Source: Gloeomargaritales cyanobacterium VI4D9 (GTDB lineage: Bacteria > Cyanobacteriota > Cyanobacteriia > Gloeomargaritales > Gloeomargaritaceae). From it: a stretch of DNA of 64,000 nucleotides. The stretch spans positions 1,711,157-1,775,156 of the forward strand of contig OV696605.1 in NCBI GenBank assembly GCA_927797885.1, read 5' to 3'. The position numbers and the translations under genes are program-made. Positions 29,287-39,094 of this stretch are shown here, one piece after another. The notes beneath the pieces are model-generated. The model saw nothing but the letters and a program-made list of their open reading frames with translations. It was not told the origin of the DNA and did no database searches. How positions within the stretch are numbered: position 1 is the stretch's first letter; every line of letters begins with the position of its first letter.

Positions 29287-30063
29287 ATGGTTCGCACCGT
29301 ATTGACATTACAAGCGTACAAACAACAGCATCGCAAAATCGTGGCGGTGACCGCTTGGGATTACCTGTTGGCGGAAATTTTAGACCAGGCGGGGGTAGAT
29401 ATGATCCTGGTGGGGGACTCCCTGGGAATGGTGGCGTTGGGGTATGAAACCACCCTGCCAGTCACCTTAGCGGAGATGATCCACCACGCCAAGGCGGTGC
29501 GGCGGGGAGTCAAGTCGGCGTTTCTGGTGGTTGATTTGCCCTTTTTGAGCTATCACATCAGCCCGGAACAAGCCCTCCAGAGTGCGGGGCAAATGCTCAA
29601 GGAAGCGGGGGTGCAGGCGGTGAAACTGGAAGGGGGGAACCCGGCTTTGGTGACAACGGTGGGGCGGCTGGTTCAGGCGGGGATTCCGGTGATGGGTCAT
29701 CTGGGCTTACTGCCCCAGGCGGTGCATCGGTTGGGGGGCTACCGGCAACAGGGCACCACCCCAGACACTGCGGCTCAAGTGCTGGCACAAGCCCTGGCGC
29801 TCCAAGAGGCGGGCATTTTTGCCCTGCTGTTGGAACACATCCCTGGGGAATTGGCTCGAGACCTGACCCAAAAATTAACCATTCCCACCATCGGCATCGG
29901 GGCGGGCGCAGATTGCGATGGACAAATTTTGGTCACGGCGGACCTATTGGGGTTGACCGCCCATCCTCCCCCGTTTGCCCCAGCCTACGCCAATCTCCGG
30001 GCGCAGATCACCCAAGCGGTGACCGCCTACAGCCAAGCGGTGCGGGGAGCAACGTTGCCCTAG
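29287..30063 (+). CDS. panB: 3-methyl-2-oxobutanoate hydroxymethyltransferase
   Basis: 258 residues from the ATG at 29287. First step of pantothenate (coenzyme A) synthesis: adds hydroxymethyl from 5,10-methylene-THF to ketoisovalerate. Signatures: [34 protein letters not shown] (metal-binding Asp), AVKLEGG and TIGIGAG. The upstream in-frame ATG at 29191 adds 32 residues with no family support. Confidence 0.95.
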   Translation: MVRTVLTLQAYKQQHRKIVAVTAWDYLLAEILDQAGVDMILVGDSLGMVALGYETTLPVTLAEMIHHAKAVRRGVKSAFLVVDLPFLSYHISPEQALQSAGQMLKEAGVQAVKLEGGNPALVTTVGRLVQAGIPVMGHLGLLPQAVHRLGGYRQQGTTPDTAAQVLAQALALQEAGIFALLLEHIPGELARDLTQKLTIPTIGIGAGADCDGQILVTADLLGLTAHPPPFAPAYANLRAQITQAVTAYSQAVRGATLP

Positions 30064-30116
30064 CCTGCCCCGATTCGCTATAGTAAACAAAACGTTAACA
30101 TTCTGTAATAATTCCC

Positions 30117-30716
30117 ATGTCCTTGGTTTCGGTTGCCCCCTGGTTCCGGTTGGATTGTGTTTGGGAGGGGGAGGAGGCGGATGTGCCGCCGGGGATGCTG
30201 TCCCCCTGGTGGCGGTTGCTCCTGCTCAGTGATGGTTCTTTGACCCGGCATTTGCACTTTATCACCGGGCAGGAGGTGTCCGTGCAGGTGATTGATATGT
30301 CGCCGGTAGGATGGGATCAGGAGGGTGCCCCGGCGGAACTGAGCCAAATCCCAGGGCCTTGGGTACGGCGGCAGGTATGGTTGCAAACCGGGAGCGGGGA
30401 ACGCTTGGTCTATGCCACCTCCTGGTGGCCGGCGGGGCTGGTGGATCAGTATTTGCAAAACCGGGATTGGCCGATTTGGACCAGTCTGCGGGAGTTGCGC
30501 CTGGAACTGTACCGGGACATTCGCCGCCTGTACTATGGGCATTCCGAGGTCTTGGCACGGGAATTTGCCAGCGGTGAGCCGCTTTGGGGGCGGCATTATC
30601 TCTTCTGGCACCAGGGACGGCCTTTGACCCTGATTTATGAGGTTTTATCCTCCCGGTTGAGTACCTATCTGGGAGCCTCAAGCCCCGCCGAAGAACTGCT
30701 GAATCTGCGCCCGTAG
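30117..30716 (+). CDS. Chorismate-pyruvate lyase, DUF98 type
   Basis: 199 residues. Cyanobacterial DUF98 proteins make 4-hydroxybenzoate from chorismate, the head group precursor for plastoquinone. Recognisable parts: LLLSDGSLTRHLHFITGQEV, VRRQVWL and YATSWWPAGLVDQYL. Its last 39 bases overlap the convergent TerB-like gene. The start ATG at 30117 is preceded by an AT-rich promoter-like stretch. Confidence 0.75.
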   Translation: MSLVSVAPWFRLDCVWEGEEADVPPGMLSPWWRLLLLSDGSLTRHLHFITGQEVSVQVIDMSPVGWDQEGAPAELSQIPGPWVRRQVWLQTGSGERLVYATSWWPAGLVDQYLQNRDWPIWTSLRELRLELYRDIRRLYYGHSEVLAREFASGEPLWGRHYLFWHQGRPLTLIYEVLSSRLSTYLGASSPAEELLNLRP

Positions 30717-31139
30717 TGCCGCCAGGGGTTGCCCTTGGTGGAAAATCACATCGGCTTGGGCGGTCTGTTCAATTTGGTCCACCACCTCAGGGGGCAGGTT
30801 TAACCATTCTACCAGGCGGCGGTAGGCTTGTTGCTCGGCGGGGACGATAGCGGTTTCCCCTGGGCTGGCACCGGCTTGGATGAGTAAATAGCTCAGCCGC
30901 AACAGCCACTCCCGGTGATGGTCGGGGGGGGATTTTTGGAGCAATTCCTCCAGGTCGTAGTCGGCAAACAGGCGGTCGTAGAGTTCGCTCCACAGGTGAT
31001 CCTGGCTCACCACATCTTGACCGGCAAATTCCGGCACCAGCTGATCCAACAGCAGGCGAATTTCCTGGCGGGTCAGGCGGCCATCACTCCAGGCGACAGC
31101 AGCTAAGATTTGTAATAACAATTCCTGTTCAGGAGTCAT
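30678..31139 (-). CDS. TerB-like helical protein
   Basis: 153 residues. The helix bundle start ELLLQILAAVAWSDGRLTRQEIRLLL matches the TerB/DUF533 pattern, where the acidic residue in SDG binds metal. Function unknown in cyanobacteria. The ATG overlaps the TGA of the upstream fusion gene (TGATG), so translation is coupled with that cell-wall enzyme. Confidence 0.6.
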   Translation of the reverse strand: MTPEQELLLQILAAVAWSDGRLTRQEIRLLLDQLVPEFAGQDVVSQDHLWSELYDRLFADYDLEELLQKSPPDHHREWLLRLSYLLIQAGASPGETAIVPAEQQAYRRLVEWLNLPPEVVDQIEQTAQADVIFHQGQPLAALRAQIQQFFGGA

Positions 31140-33448
31140 CAGGATTTTGGGGGTTTGGGTGGGGGTTCCGGGGTGGCCAGCAGTTGGGCGACGGTCACCA
31201 ATTCTAAGCCCTTGGCGCGCAGGGTACCAATTACCCCCGGCAGGGCATCGGCAGTACTGCCGTAAATGTCGTGCATCAGGATAATCGAGCCAGCCCGGGC
31301 CTGATCCTGTACCGTCTGGATAATCCGTTGGGGGTTGCGGTGTTGCCAATCCCGGGTATCCACATCCCAGATGACCAACGATAGCCCCAATTCGGCGGCC
31401 AAACGGATGGTGGTGCGGTCAAAACTGCCGTAGGGCGGTCGAAAATACTGGGGACGTAGCCCCGCCGTTTCGCAGACCAAAGCCTGGGTGGTGTGAATTT
31501 CCTGGTACACCCTGGCATCGTTCAGGGCGGTCAGGGTCGGGTGGTTGGTGGTGTGGTTGGCGACCTCATGCCCCTCGGCACGCATCCGCCAGAGCAATTG
31601 AGGGGATCGGCGAACCATCCGTCCCTGGACGAAAAAGGTGGCTGGTACCCCCTCCTGGTGGAGAATATCCAGAATCCGCCGGGTCTGTTTGGCATCCGGG
31701 CCATCGTCAAAGGAGAGGGCGACCCGGGGGGTATGGGTGGGGCCCCGGTAGATCACCCGGTTATGGACTGGGGTCGGGGGAGTGGTGCAAGCGGTGGTGG
31801 GTTCTGTAAGCGTCACTTTTTGGCTTTGGTAAGCCACCACCTGATCGCCCTGCCACACCTGTACCCGCAGGAGTCGTTCCCCGCCCTTGGTGATCCGGGT
31901 CAGCCAGCGGTATTCCGGTCCAACACCGGTTTGCTCCCCCAAGGACTCCTGATCCAGCCAGACCACCACCCGATCCGCCCCCGTCACCCGCACGACTACC
32001 TCGTACACCCCATTGCGGGACAGCAGTTGCGCCTGCAGTGGCAGACCCCGATTCGGTTGGTGGGTCATCCCGCCCAGGGGAGCCGTCCGCAAGGCGGTCA
32101 AGACCTGCTGTGCCACCTGGGACAACCCCTGGCAATTGTCCCCGGCTCGGTAAGCAGGCATCGCCACCGCCAATAGATACCGTTCCGTCCCCGCCAGCAC
32201 CACCCCACTGTCCACGCAATCCCGGCTGAGTACCCACCCCGGTTTGTGGCAAATGCGGGGGGTACGCCCCAACGCCGCCCTCGCCCCCGGCGCAAAAAAC
32301 GACGGCTCCGCCCGACACAGGGACTCGGTTAAACGCACCGCATCCTCCGGGGAAATGCGAAATTGCTCCTGCGGCTCCAACTCCCCATGCAAGACCACCC
32401 GCCGCACCGCCTCCGTCATTTCAAACAAATTGGCGCAATTTCCCTGGGCTGGACATTTCTCACCCCCCTGGGAACTTCGGGGTGGAATGTACTTCTGCCG
32501 ATTCCCCTCCCGCAGGATCAGCCCCGGACTGGCATAGATGTTCACCGCCCCACTGTACCCCCGTTGCAACTGAGTAGTGGGAAAGCCCCGCTCCGGAGTG
32601 AGAAATTTTTGGTTCAGCCAATCCAGCCCCACCAACTGCACCGTCAGGTCATAGTCCAAATTGGAACTTTCCCGAATCGAACGGTCAACGATCCGCTCCA
32701 GCCGGTCCCGCATCCGGGGCAATTCCACCGTCGCTTGGCCGGTAAATCCTTGGGTATGCACCCATTCCAACGCCGCCACCGCTGGCAAAACTTTCACCGT
32801 CGAAGCGGGCCAAAACCCCTGACTAAACGCCCCCAACCCCGCCTCGTAAAACCGATAGGCTGGCCGCCCACCCACCCCCGGTTCAATCTGCACCGCATAC
32901 ACCGCTGTCCCCGCTGGTAGCCGCACCCCCTTGCGCCCCAGGGTTTGGGGGAGAAACTGCCGATCCATCACCCGTCGCACCCCCCATTCCCAGGGCACCG
33001 GCGGCACAACCGGCTGTGGCTCCACCGGGGCAAGGGATTCCGACTCCGGGGGTTCCTGAGCGTGGGAATCATGGAAACGGTGCCACCCCCACCCCAACCC
33101 GCTGACCGCCAACAGAAGTCCCAGGGGTAACGCCCAGGCAAATCGCCGCTGGGGGGCAATAATTTCCGTCTGCCAAAGCACCTGCGCCGTCTCCTGCGCC
33201 ACCCGTAGATGGATTCGGGCAAACCCAAAGGAACCCCCACCCACCAGCCGCCCCAGCCGACGCTTCAACCGCCGCTGTTGTTGGGGTGGGAATGCCTGTC
33301 CCGCCCAGGTCAGTGCTACCTGCAAAACCGGCGGATGTTGGGCATAGACCGCCCGCACCAAATCTTTACCCAGCACCGAATGCACCACCCGTTGCACCCG
33401 ATGAATATCCCCCTGGCCAGCTGACTCAGGCCACCGTTGAGCCACCAT
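31139..33448 (-). CDS. Serine hydrolase (class A beta-lactamase/PBP-like) fused to polysaccharide deacetylase
   Basis: 769 residues. A cytoplasmic N-terminus (1-100), a membrane helix at about 103-120, then a serine-hydrolase domain with SxxK in WPASTVKVLPA (S216, K219), SxN in ESSNLDYD (S261, N263) and a KTG-like HKPGW (K402). After a beta-rich linker (about 465-555), a NodB deacetylase domain follows: SFDDGPD (D581, D582), H632 and H636 in NHTTNHPTL, RPPYGS (670-675) and LMHDIYG (H726). The protein could trim peptides and deacetylate glycan of peptidoglycan in the periplasm. The open frame reaches 33478; ATG 33448 is preferred. Each half is well supported, but the fusion's substrate is inferred. 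Confidence 0.8.
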   Translation of the reverse strand: MVAQRWPESAGQGDIHRVQRVVHSVLGKDLVRAVYAQHPPVLQVALTWAGQAFPPQQQRRLKRRLGRLVGGGSFGFARIHLRVAQETAQVLWQTEIIAPQRRFAWALPLGLLLAVSGLGWGWHRFHDSHAQEPPESESLAPVEPQPVVPPVPWEWGVRRVMDRQFLPQTLGRKGVRLPAGTAVYAVQIEPGVGGRPAYRFYEAGLGAFSQGFWPASTVKVLPAVAALEWVHTQGFTGQATVELPRMRDRLERIVDRSIRESSNLDYDLTVQLVGLDWLNQKFLTPERGFPTTQLQRGYSGAVNIYASPGLILREGNRQKYIPPRSSQGGEKCPAQGNCANLFEMTEAVRRVVLHGELEPQEQFRISPEDAVRLTESLCRAEPSFFAPGARAALGRTPRICHKPGWVLSRDCVDSGVVLAGTERYLLAVAMPAYRAGDNCQGLSQVAQQVLTALRTAPLGGMTHQPNRGLPLQAQLLSRNGVYEVVVRVTGADRVVVWLDQESLGEQTGVGPEYRWLTRITKGGERLLRVQVWQGDQVVAYQSQKVTLTEPTTACTTPPTPVHNRVIYRGPTHTPRVALSFDDGPDAKQTRRILDILHQEGVPATFFVQGRMVRRSPQLLWRMRAEGHEVANHTTNHPTLTALNDARVYQEIHTTQALVCETAGLRPQYFRPPYGSFDRTTIRLAAELGLSLVIWDVDTRDWQHRNPQRIIQTVQDQARAGSIILMHDIYGSTADALPGVIGTLRAKGLELVTVAQLLATPEPPPKPPKS

Positions 33449-33598
33449 ACGCCTCACTCCCACACCGTTGGGACACACGTCACTAGGATAATCGCTGATA
33501 ACGATGGCTGTGGGTGAGGTAATTTCGGTCAGAAACCATCAAGATATTTACAAAATTAACACCCGTTTCCCAGAGGTGCAAGGGCTTCAATTTGATTG

Positions 33599-33910
33599 TT
33601 AAACTTGACTTTGGAATGAAGCCGCATCCTCTAACAATTGGGGTAAACCAATCTGGGCACTCACCCGCACTTGGGGGTGTTGCACCGTGACCAAGACCTG
33701 CGCCGCAAAGGGACTCGGCCAGACATTGGGGTTACAAAATAATTCCAGATAGACTGGGTCGGTATGCACAAAATTCCATTCTGGGCGCGGGATGGGACTC
33801 TGCCAACTCTGTTTAAGGGCATGGAGTTGTTGTACCAATTCATAGACAGCGGCGGGGGGAACATCCACCCCCAGGGAACCCTCCGGCAAATGCAAGACCA
33901 GCATGACCAT
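33599..33910 (-). CDS. Conserved small hypothetical protein
   Basis: 103 residues: MVMLVLHLPEGSLGVDVPPA at the start, then NFVHTDPVYLELFCNP, which reads like a conserved cyanobacterial protein with no known function. No membrane segment or motif recognised. Divergent from pyrE with a 59-base gap between the starts. Confidence 0.55.
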   Translation of the reverse strand: MVMLVLHLPEGSLGVDVPPAAVYELVQQLHALKQSWQSPIPRPEWNFVHTDPVYLELFCNPNVWPSPFAAQVLVTVQHPQVRVSAQIGLPQLLEDAASFQSQV

Positions 33911-33969
33911 CCCCAGAAATCAATGATGGACTTAGCGTACAATGCAAAGGCTAGATTTGATCCACGCCC

Positions 33970-34530
33970 ATGTCCCCCAACCCCCGCCAAGACCTGCTGG
34001 AACTGATTACCGGGTTAGCCTATCAGGAAGGGGACTTTGTACTCAGTTCTGGGGTGAAAAGTTCCTACTACATCAACTGCAAGACCGTCACCCTCCATCC
34101 CCAGGGGGCTTATCTGGTGGGGCACCTGTGCCGAGCCTTACTTAGCCCGGATACGGTAGCGGTGGGGGGCTTGACCCTGGGTGCCGACCCGATGGTGACC
34201 GCCATCAGCCTGGTTTCTGCCACCACCCCCCAACCCGTCAGCGGTCTGATCATCCGCAAAGAACCCAAAGGACACGGGGCACGCAGTCAAATCGAAGGCC
34301 CCCTACCGCCAGCGGGAAGTCAGGTTACGGCCGTAGAAGATGTGGTGACGACGGGGCAATCCTTGGGATTAGCGGTGCAGGTGCTACGGGCGGCGGGCTA
34401 TCGGGTGTCCGCGGGAATCACGCTGGTGGATCGTTTGCAGGGCGGGCAGGCGTACTTGGCGGCGATGGGGGTGCATTTAACGGCCTTATTTACCCTAGCT
34501 GAAATTCAAGCCCATTACCGACGGGGTTAA
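33970..34530 (+). CDS. pyrE: Orotate phosphoribosyltransferase
   Basis: 186 residues. Makes orotidine 5'-phosphate from orotate and PRPP in pyrimidine synthesis. PRPP-binding motif is VTAVEDVVTTGQSLG; also SYYINCKTVTLHP and IIRKEPKGHGARSQIEG. The ATG at 33970 gives MSPNPRQDLLELI. A dead IS630 lies directly downstream. Confidence 0.95.
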   Translation: MSPNPRQDLLELITGLAYQEGDFVLSSGVKSSYYINCKTVTLHPQGAYLVGHLCRALLSPDTVAVGGLTLGADPMVTAISLVSATTPQPVSGLIIRKEPKGHGARSQIEGPLPPAGSQVTAVEDVVTTGQSLGLAVQVLRAAGYRVSAGITLVDRLQGGQAYLAAMGVHLTALFTLAEIQAHYRRG

Positions 34531-34555
34531 ATGTACAGTCATGACTCAGAGCCAC

Positions 34556-34588
34556 CACAAGTGTTGAATCCTGCAACAAAACTTTATA
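34556..34588 (-). repeat. Solo IS4-end fragment
   Basis: The sequence cacaagtgttgaatcctgca... continues to aaaacttta exactly as at 20020-20050, the 3' end of the IS4-type transposase. Here it is alone and abuts the left end of the IS630. Confidence 0.6.
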
Positions 34589-34644
34589 TACAGTCTTTTG
34601 CGCTATTATAGGATACAAGCCATAGAAATAATGAGGACAACGAG

Positions 34645-35727
34645 ATGCCTACACATTCCTTAGATTTACGGCAAAGAATCGTAGTTGCATACCAAGCGGG
34701 AGAACAATCCGGGAAGTAGCTAAGCGGTTTATAGCGAAGCGTGGCGAAGCCATTGGTAACTAAAAGGACAGTACATCGCCTGGTACAACAGTATAAACAG
34801 ACTCAAGACTTAACACCTAAAAAAGTAGGGACAAAACGAGTTGGAATTTTAGAACAAAATAAAGTTGCGATTTTAGCCATTGTTGAAGAGTATCCAGATA
34901 AGTGTTTGTGGCAATATGTTGAGATAATCGGAGAAAGGCTAGGAAGTGAGTATTAGCACATTGCATTCTTTCTTGAAAAAGCATAAAATCACTCTAAAAA
35001 AAAAGACATTCCGCAGTGAAAAAGTCAAGAGTGAAGTTGTGCAGAACGCTTAGGATACTGGCATAAGATTGGAAGCGTTCCAGCCAAAGATATAGTTGCT
35101 GTAGATGAAACAGAAGGGAGGGGATGGAGAGGAAAGTTGCACGGAGTTTACAAGGGAAAAAAGTTTATAGTTATCGCCAGAAAAACAAGGGTCAGAAATA
35201 CACGTTAATTGGTGCTATATCTGTGGATGGTATTGTTTGTCATAAAATCATTAAAGGCTCAATGAAGAAACAGGATTTTTTAGAATTTGTGAGGTTCTCC
35301 TGAGTATTTGGTGATAAGCAGAGTTTATACTTAAGCCTGACAGGGGTTTCAGCCCCCCTAGCGACAGAAAAGCGTATCGTCCTATACAATTCCCACCACA
35401 AATCTAGGAGAGCCATTTGTGAAAACAGAATTATGCCCAAAATCAAATGAAAAGAAGGTGGTAATTATGGACAACTTGAATAGTCATAAAGCCATAGAAG
35501 TACAACAGATGATTAGCCAGACCGGTGCTCGTTTCTTGGTTCTCCCTGTGTATTCACCAGAATTTAATCCAATGGAAATGATGTGGTCAGTCCTAAAGAA
35601 TTTTATTCGACAGTTTCATGATTCACCAGTAAAAAATATACAGTCAATTATCCAAGCATCTTTGTTATTGATTAATCCTTCTTCTTTTGCAAATTGGTTT
35701 GCCAAATGTTGCTACTGTACCCCATAA
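34645..35727 (+). pseudogene. IS630-family transposase, decayed
   Basis: Starts MPTHSLDLRQRIVVAYQAGE, then a one-base loss leads to a stop (tag at 34717). A 22-base insertion with a GGCGAAGCC core restores the frame, giving VTKRTVHRLVQQYKQTQDL. More stops follow; later pieces show VAVDETEGRG (first Asp region), and after the R2 element VVIMDNLNSHKA (second Asp) and YSPEFNPMEMMWSVLK (DDE catalytic Glu region). Inactive. Confidence 0.75.
35293..35415 (+). repeat. R2 MITE-like element with perfect 8-base target duplication
   Basis: Starts GGTTCTCCTGAGTATTTG and ends CAAATCTAGGAGAGCC. It is flanked on both sides by ATTTGTGA (35285-35292 and 35416-35423). GG-TCTCC tips and 8-base duplications resemble ISL3-family elements, which is an inference. 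Centre has gacaggggtttcagccccc, a strong hairpin. Confidence 0.85.
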
Positions 35728-35744
35728 TAAAAGAAAAGACTGTA

Positions 35745-35829
35745 TGTAAGCCCGATGAGGGTTTCAGCTTCCTTAGAGACAAAAAAGTGTGTTCTTCTAT
35801 ACAGTTTCAACCGTAAATCGAGGAGAGCC
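35745..35829 (+). repeat. R2 right-hand fragment
   Basis: Runs from tgtaagcccgatgagggtttc to gaggagagcc, matching the right two thirds of the element at 35293-35415 with several changes. It starts exactly where the IS630 ends. Confidence 0.65.
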
Positions 35830-35866
35830 TATTCCCCCAAAGCAATTATTCTCGGAGATGTCTAAT

Positions 35867-36364
35867 TTAGTGGCGATGGGTTCCCCCCCATTTGACCAAT
35901 TTCACCCGGGTTTTGGCGTAGGTGGATAGGAGGGTGGTGCGAGCCACGGTTTTTTCCTTGTAGGCTGTGTACTTATCCCAGAGTTCCAAGCCCAACTTTT
36001 GCATGGTCTGGGGTTTGAGGTATTCCCGCCAGTCGAACGACCGCTCCTGCAATGCCACCCCCAGCCGTCGGGCTTCTTCGCCGCACTGACCCCCAACCGG
36101 GTTAGCACGGATACCCAAATAGCCCAAGGAAATTTCTTGCTGGTGGGCGGAGGTTCGCAGACAACCGGGTTTGGGGGGTAACGTCCCCCGCAGGTACAAG
36201 CGTTGATTGCGTATCAAGATAGATAATAGATAGTCCCACGTTGGCACAGGCGACCGTTGGCCTGGGTGAGCTTGGCGACGCTGTCCGAATTCTTTCACTA
36301 ACGGCTTCACCAAAATTGTAGGGTGATCCGTCCGCAAATGTCCGTTTTTGTCCCAATCACTCAA
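35867..36364 (-). pseudogene. Tyrosine-integrase N-terminal stump beside tRNA-Met
   Basis: 165 residues. The segment NQRLYLRGTLPPKPG, HQQEISLG, IRANPVG and ERSFDWREYL matches the arm-type DNA-binding N-terminus of cyanobacterial phage-type integrases, and WDKYTAYKEKTVARTTLLSTYAKTR the start of the core-binding region. The catalytic domain (R-H-R-Y) is missing; the frame stops after KLVKWGGTHRH. It lies 78 bases from the 3' end of tRNA-Met, a classical attachment location. Probably the relic of an integrated element. Confidence 0.55.
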
Positions 36365-36442
36365 CCCGTACTACTGGGCAGGAAATCGCTGAAACCCGTA
36401 AGCCGTCGGGGATATACCGCACTCGAACGCACTCACAAGGAA

Positions 36443-36514
36443 TGGCTCAGGCGTGATTTGAACACGCGACCAAGGGCTTATGAGTCCCCTGCTCTACCGC
36501 TGAGCTACTGAGCC
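36443..36514 (-). tRNA. tRNA-Met (anticodon CAT)
   Basis: 72 bases on the minus strand, beginning GGCTCAGTAGCTCAGCGG and ending GCCTGAGCCA with CCA encoded. Acceptor stem GGCTCAG/CTGAGCC, D-arm TAGCTCAGCGGTAGAGCA, anticodon stem-loop with CTCATAA, T-arm GCGTGTTCAAATCACGC all fold normally. G1-C72 rules out the usual initiator; elongator Met is most likely, although a CAT-anticodon tRNA-Ile2 cannot be fully excluded. Confidence 0.9.
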
Positions 36515-36538
36515 ACACGCACAGATTCTTATATTAGC

Positions 36539-37201
36539 TTAACCTTGGGCGGCGGTGACACCCACGGGGCAAGCAATCCCCGTACCCCCCAACCCGCAGT
36601 AGCCCCCAGGATTTTTTGCCAGGTACTGCTGGTGGTAGGCTTCGGCGTAGTAAAATTCCGGCGCATCCAAAATTTCCGTGGTGATGGTGCCATAGCCAGC
36701 GGCACTCAGTACCTTTTGGTAAGCATCCCGAGATTGCTCCGCCAATTGCCGTTGTTGGGGAGAGTACACATAAATCCCCGAACGGTATTGCGTTCCCACA
36801 TCATTACCTTGGCGCATCCCCTGGGTGGGATTGTGGTTTTCCCAGAAGGTTTTGAGTAAATCGCTATAACTCACCTGTTGGGGGTCAAACACTACCCGCA
36901 CCACCTCGTTGTGCCCCGTCATCCCCGTACACACTTCCTGATAGGTGGGGTTGGGCGTAAACCCAGCCGCATAGCCCACCGCCGTACTGTACACCCCCGG
37001 CATTTGCCAAAACTTCCGTTCCGCCCCCCAAAAACAGCCCATGCCAAACATTGCCAGTTCCATACCCTCAGGAAACGGCGGGGTTAAGCGAGCACCATTC
37101 ACATAGTGCTTTTCCGGCACCGGCATGGGGGTGCTACGACCGGGTAACGCCTCCTCCGGCTGGGGAAGCATCACTTTTTTGCCAAATCCAAAGATCGCCA
37201 T
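36539..37201 (-). CDS. msrA: Peptide-methionine (S)-S-oxide reductase
   Basis: 220 residues. Repairs oxidised methionine. Catalytic motif [13 protein letters not shown]; also [26 protein letters not shown] and [19 protein letters not shown]. The 40-residue N-terminal extension is common in cyanobacteria. It follows hli on the same strand, a sensible stress-protection neighbourhood. Confidence 0.95.
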   Translation of the reverse strand: MAIFGFGKKVMLPQPEEALPGRSTPMPVPEKHYVNGARLTPPFPEGMELAMFGMGCFWGAERKFWQMPGVYSTAVGYAAGFTPNPTYQEVCTGMTGHNEVVRVVFDPQQVSYSDLLKTFWENHNPTQGMRQGNDVGTQYRSGIYVYSPQQRQLAEQSRDAYQKVLSAAGYGTITTEILDAPEFYYAEAYHQQYLAKNPGGYCGLGGTGIACPVGVTAAQG

Positions 37202-37300
37202 CCGGGTATCCTATTCCCAACACTTTAATTACGTTAACAGCAAAGCCCTGGTTTTCATAAAATAGGGGACTCTCAAACACAAGAATCCCCAGAAGAAAAA

Positions 37301-37453
37301 CTACATCAAGCCCAAAAAGTGCAGTACACCTTGACCGCTAATGGCTTCCACAATCAAAGCGGAAACAAAACCCAGCATTGCCAAACGACCATTCCAGTTT
37401 TCCGCACCGGCGGTAAAACCCCAACTCCAAACGTTACGATCTTGGTTATCCAT
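37301..37453 (-). CDS. hli: High-light-inducible protein (one-helix LHC-like)
   Basis: 50 residues. Single membrane helix carrying the chlorophyll-binding motif GAENWNGRLAMLGFVSALIV (E18, N21, R23), the signature of Hli/Scp proteins that bind chlorophyll and carotenoid and protect photosystem II assembly. It lies between crtH (carotenoid isomerase) upstream and msrA downstream, all on the minus strand. Confidence 0.92.
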   Translation of the reverse strand: MDNQDRNVWSWGFTAGAENWNGRLAMLGFVSALIVEAISGQGVLHFLGLM

Positions 37454-37531
37454 GATTGACTCCTGCGTTGTCTATGGTTGAACCCTTACCTTCACAATGT
37501 AACTAAAATTTTACATTTCCGCAACATTGCT

Positions 37532-39019
37532 TCAAAGATGCAAATCCGTGGCGACCCGGTGGGCGCAGGCAAAGCCGGAAAAAGCCACCGCATTCAAGCC
37601 TTGACCGGGAAAGGTACTGTCCCCCACGCAGTACAGTCCTGGGACACTGGTGCGATTAAACGGCATGGTGAGCAGTCCGGGGAGGGGTCGCCGGGGCATG
37701 GGACCATAGGAGCCGTCCATCCGTCCTAAAAACCGCCGGTGGGTGCGGGGGGTACCCACTTCCATATAGTCCAAATCCTGATCCAAACGGGGAAATAAGG
37801 TCATCAACCGGGTAATCATTTGCCCCGCCATTGCCTCTTTTTTTTGCTCATATTCTGTGGGATTTAACTGTTCCCAATCCCTCAACCAACAGGGGGTAAA
37901 GGCATGGATAATATGGTGTCCCTTGGGGGCTAAATCCGGGTCAAGTAGGGTGGGAATGGAAACAAAAAGGGTTTGGTAGGGGGCTTCCATCTGCACCCAA
38001 TCCTCTAATAAAACATGATGGCAATCGGTATTTTCAGGAATGGCTGATGCTCGTACCCCTAAATGTAAACTGAGGAAACTTGGGGATAGTTGATACCATT
38101 GGCGCCAGCGCTGTTCAGAGCGGGGAATATCTGATAATAAATTACCAAAGGTATCCCAACGGGTGGCATTGGAAATGACCCGTTTGCCTCGATAGGTTTG
38201 CCCGGTCGCCAATTCCACCCCCACCGCTTTTCCCTGTTCAATAAGGATGCGGGTCACCCGGCTTTTATAGCGAATTTCACCGCCGTACTTTTGCAGACCA
38301 GCGACTAATTTTTGGGCAATTTGTCCCACCCCACCTTTGGGATAACTGATCCCCCCGTAATGCCGGTCGGAAAAGACCATCCCCGCATTGATCATGGGGG
38401 TTTGATTCGCAGGCACCACCGACCAGATATAACATTCTAAATCTATAAATTTCAGTAATTCTGGGTCACGGATATATTTGCGGGCAATGGTGCCCACATT
38501 CCAGGGTAAATAGGCGGCAAGTCCCAAACAAGCCAAGGGATTTTGGGCAAAAACCCGCAGAAGATACCGGGGTTCTTCTAGGGATAAAAGTTCAATAGAA
38601 TTCAAACAGTTAAATACCCGCCAACATTCATCATAAAAGCGGCGAATCCCTTGCTTTTCTTGGGGAAAAATCTGGGTTAATGCTTGGATAAATTGCTCAT
38701 AATCCCGATGCACCCGCACCTCTCGATGACCCGGCAAATGGTAATGGACTTGTACCGGATCGGGGATGGTTTCTAACTTTTGATCCACCGCGGCGAGGGC
38801 ACGGGTGAGGAGATTGGTCGTTCCCTGGGTGCCAAACCCAAAAATCATGGAAGCGCCCACATCAAACCGATAGCCCGACCGCTCAAAATAACCCGCACTC
38901 CCTCCGGGGATCAGATATTTTTCCAACACCAAAACCTTGGCACCCCGCCGGGCAAGTTGGCTGGCTGTTACCAAACCGCCGATGCCCGCCCCAATCACAA
39001 TCGCATCCCAGTTGGTCAC
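37532..39019 (-). CDS. crtH: Prolycopene isomerase CrtH (CrtISO)
   Basis: 495 residues. Isomerises poly-cis lycopene to all-trans lycopene. FAD-binding motif [22 protein letters not shown] at the N-terminus; C-terminal [22 protein letters not shown]. Start is GTG at 39019, preceded by AGGGAAATCAAA, which fits the family length; the frame is open further upstream without support. Divergent from comM. Confidence 0.9.
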   Translation of the reverse strand: MTNWDAIVIGAGIGGLVTASQLARRGAKVLVLEKYLIPGGSAGYFERSGYRFDVGASMIFGFGTQGTTNLLTRALAAVDQKLETIPDPVQVHYHLPGHREVRVHRDYEQFIQALTQIFPQEKQGIRRFYDECWRVFNCLNSIELLSLEEPRYLLRVFAQNPLACLGLAAYLPWNVGTIARKYIRDPELLKFIDLECYIWSVVPANQTPMINAGMVFSDRHYGGISYPKGGVGQIAQKLVAGLQKYGGEIRYKSRVTRILIEQGKAVGVELATGQTYRGKRVISNATRWDTFGNLLSDIPRSEQRWRQWYQLSPSFLSLHLGVRASAIPENTDCHHVLLEDWVQMEAPYQTLFVSIPTLLDPDLAPKGHHIIHAFTPCWLRDWEQLNPTEYEQKKEAMAGQMITRLMTLFPRLDQDLDYMEVGTPRTHRRFLGRMDGSYGPMPRRPLPGLLTMPFNRTSVPGLYCVGDSTFPGQGLNAVAFSGFACAHRVATDLHL

Positions 39020-39094
39020 TTTGATTTCCCTTGACTCCGTTTTTTTAGTGTAATCCGCCCGGATTAAACTGGAGGCAGGGGATGGGAGGTGACC

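Larger units (their letters stand above)
34589..35744 (+). mobile_element. Dead IS630-family insertion sequence
   Basis: Ends are TACAGTCTTTTG and AAAAGACTGTA (inverted), with TA at both tips as expected for IS630/Tc1-mariner. The transposase inside is frameshifted and interrupted. A 123-base R2 element sits inside (35293-35415) flanked by an 8-base duplication. Another fragment of the same IS, with the same early defects, lies at 40801-41153. Confidence 0.8.
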
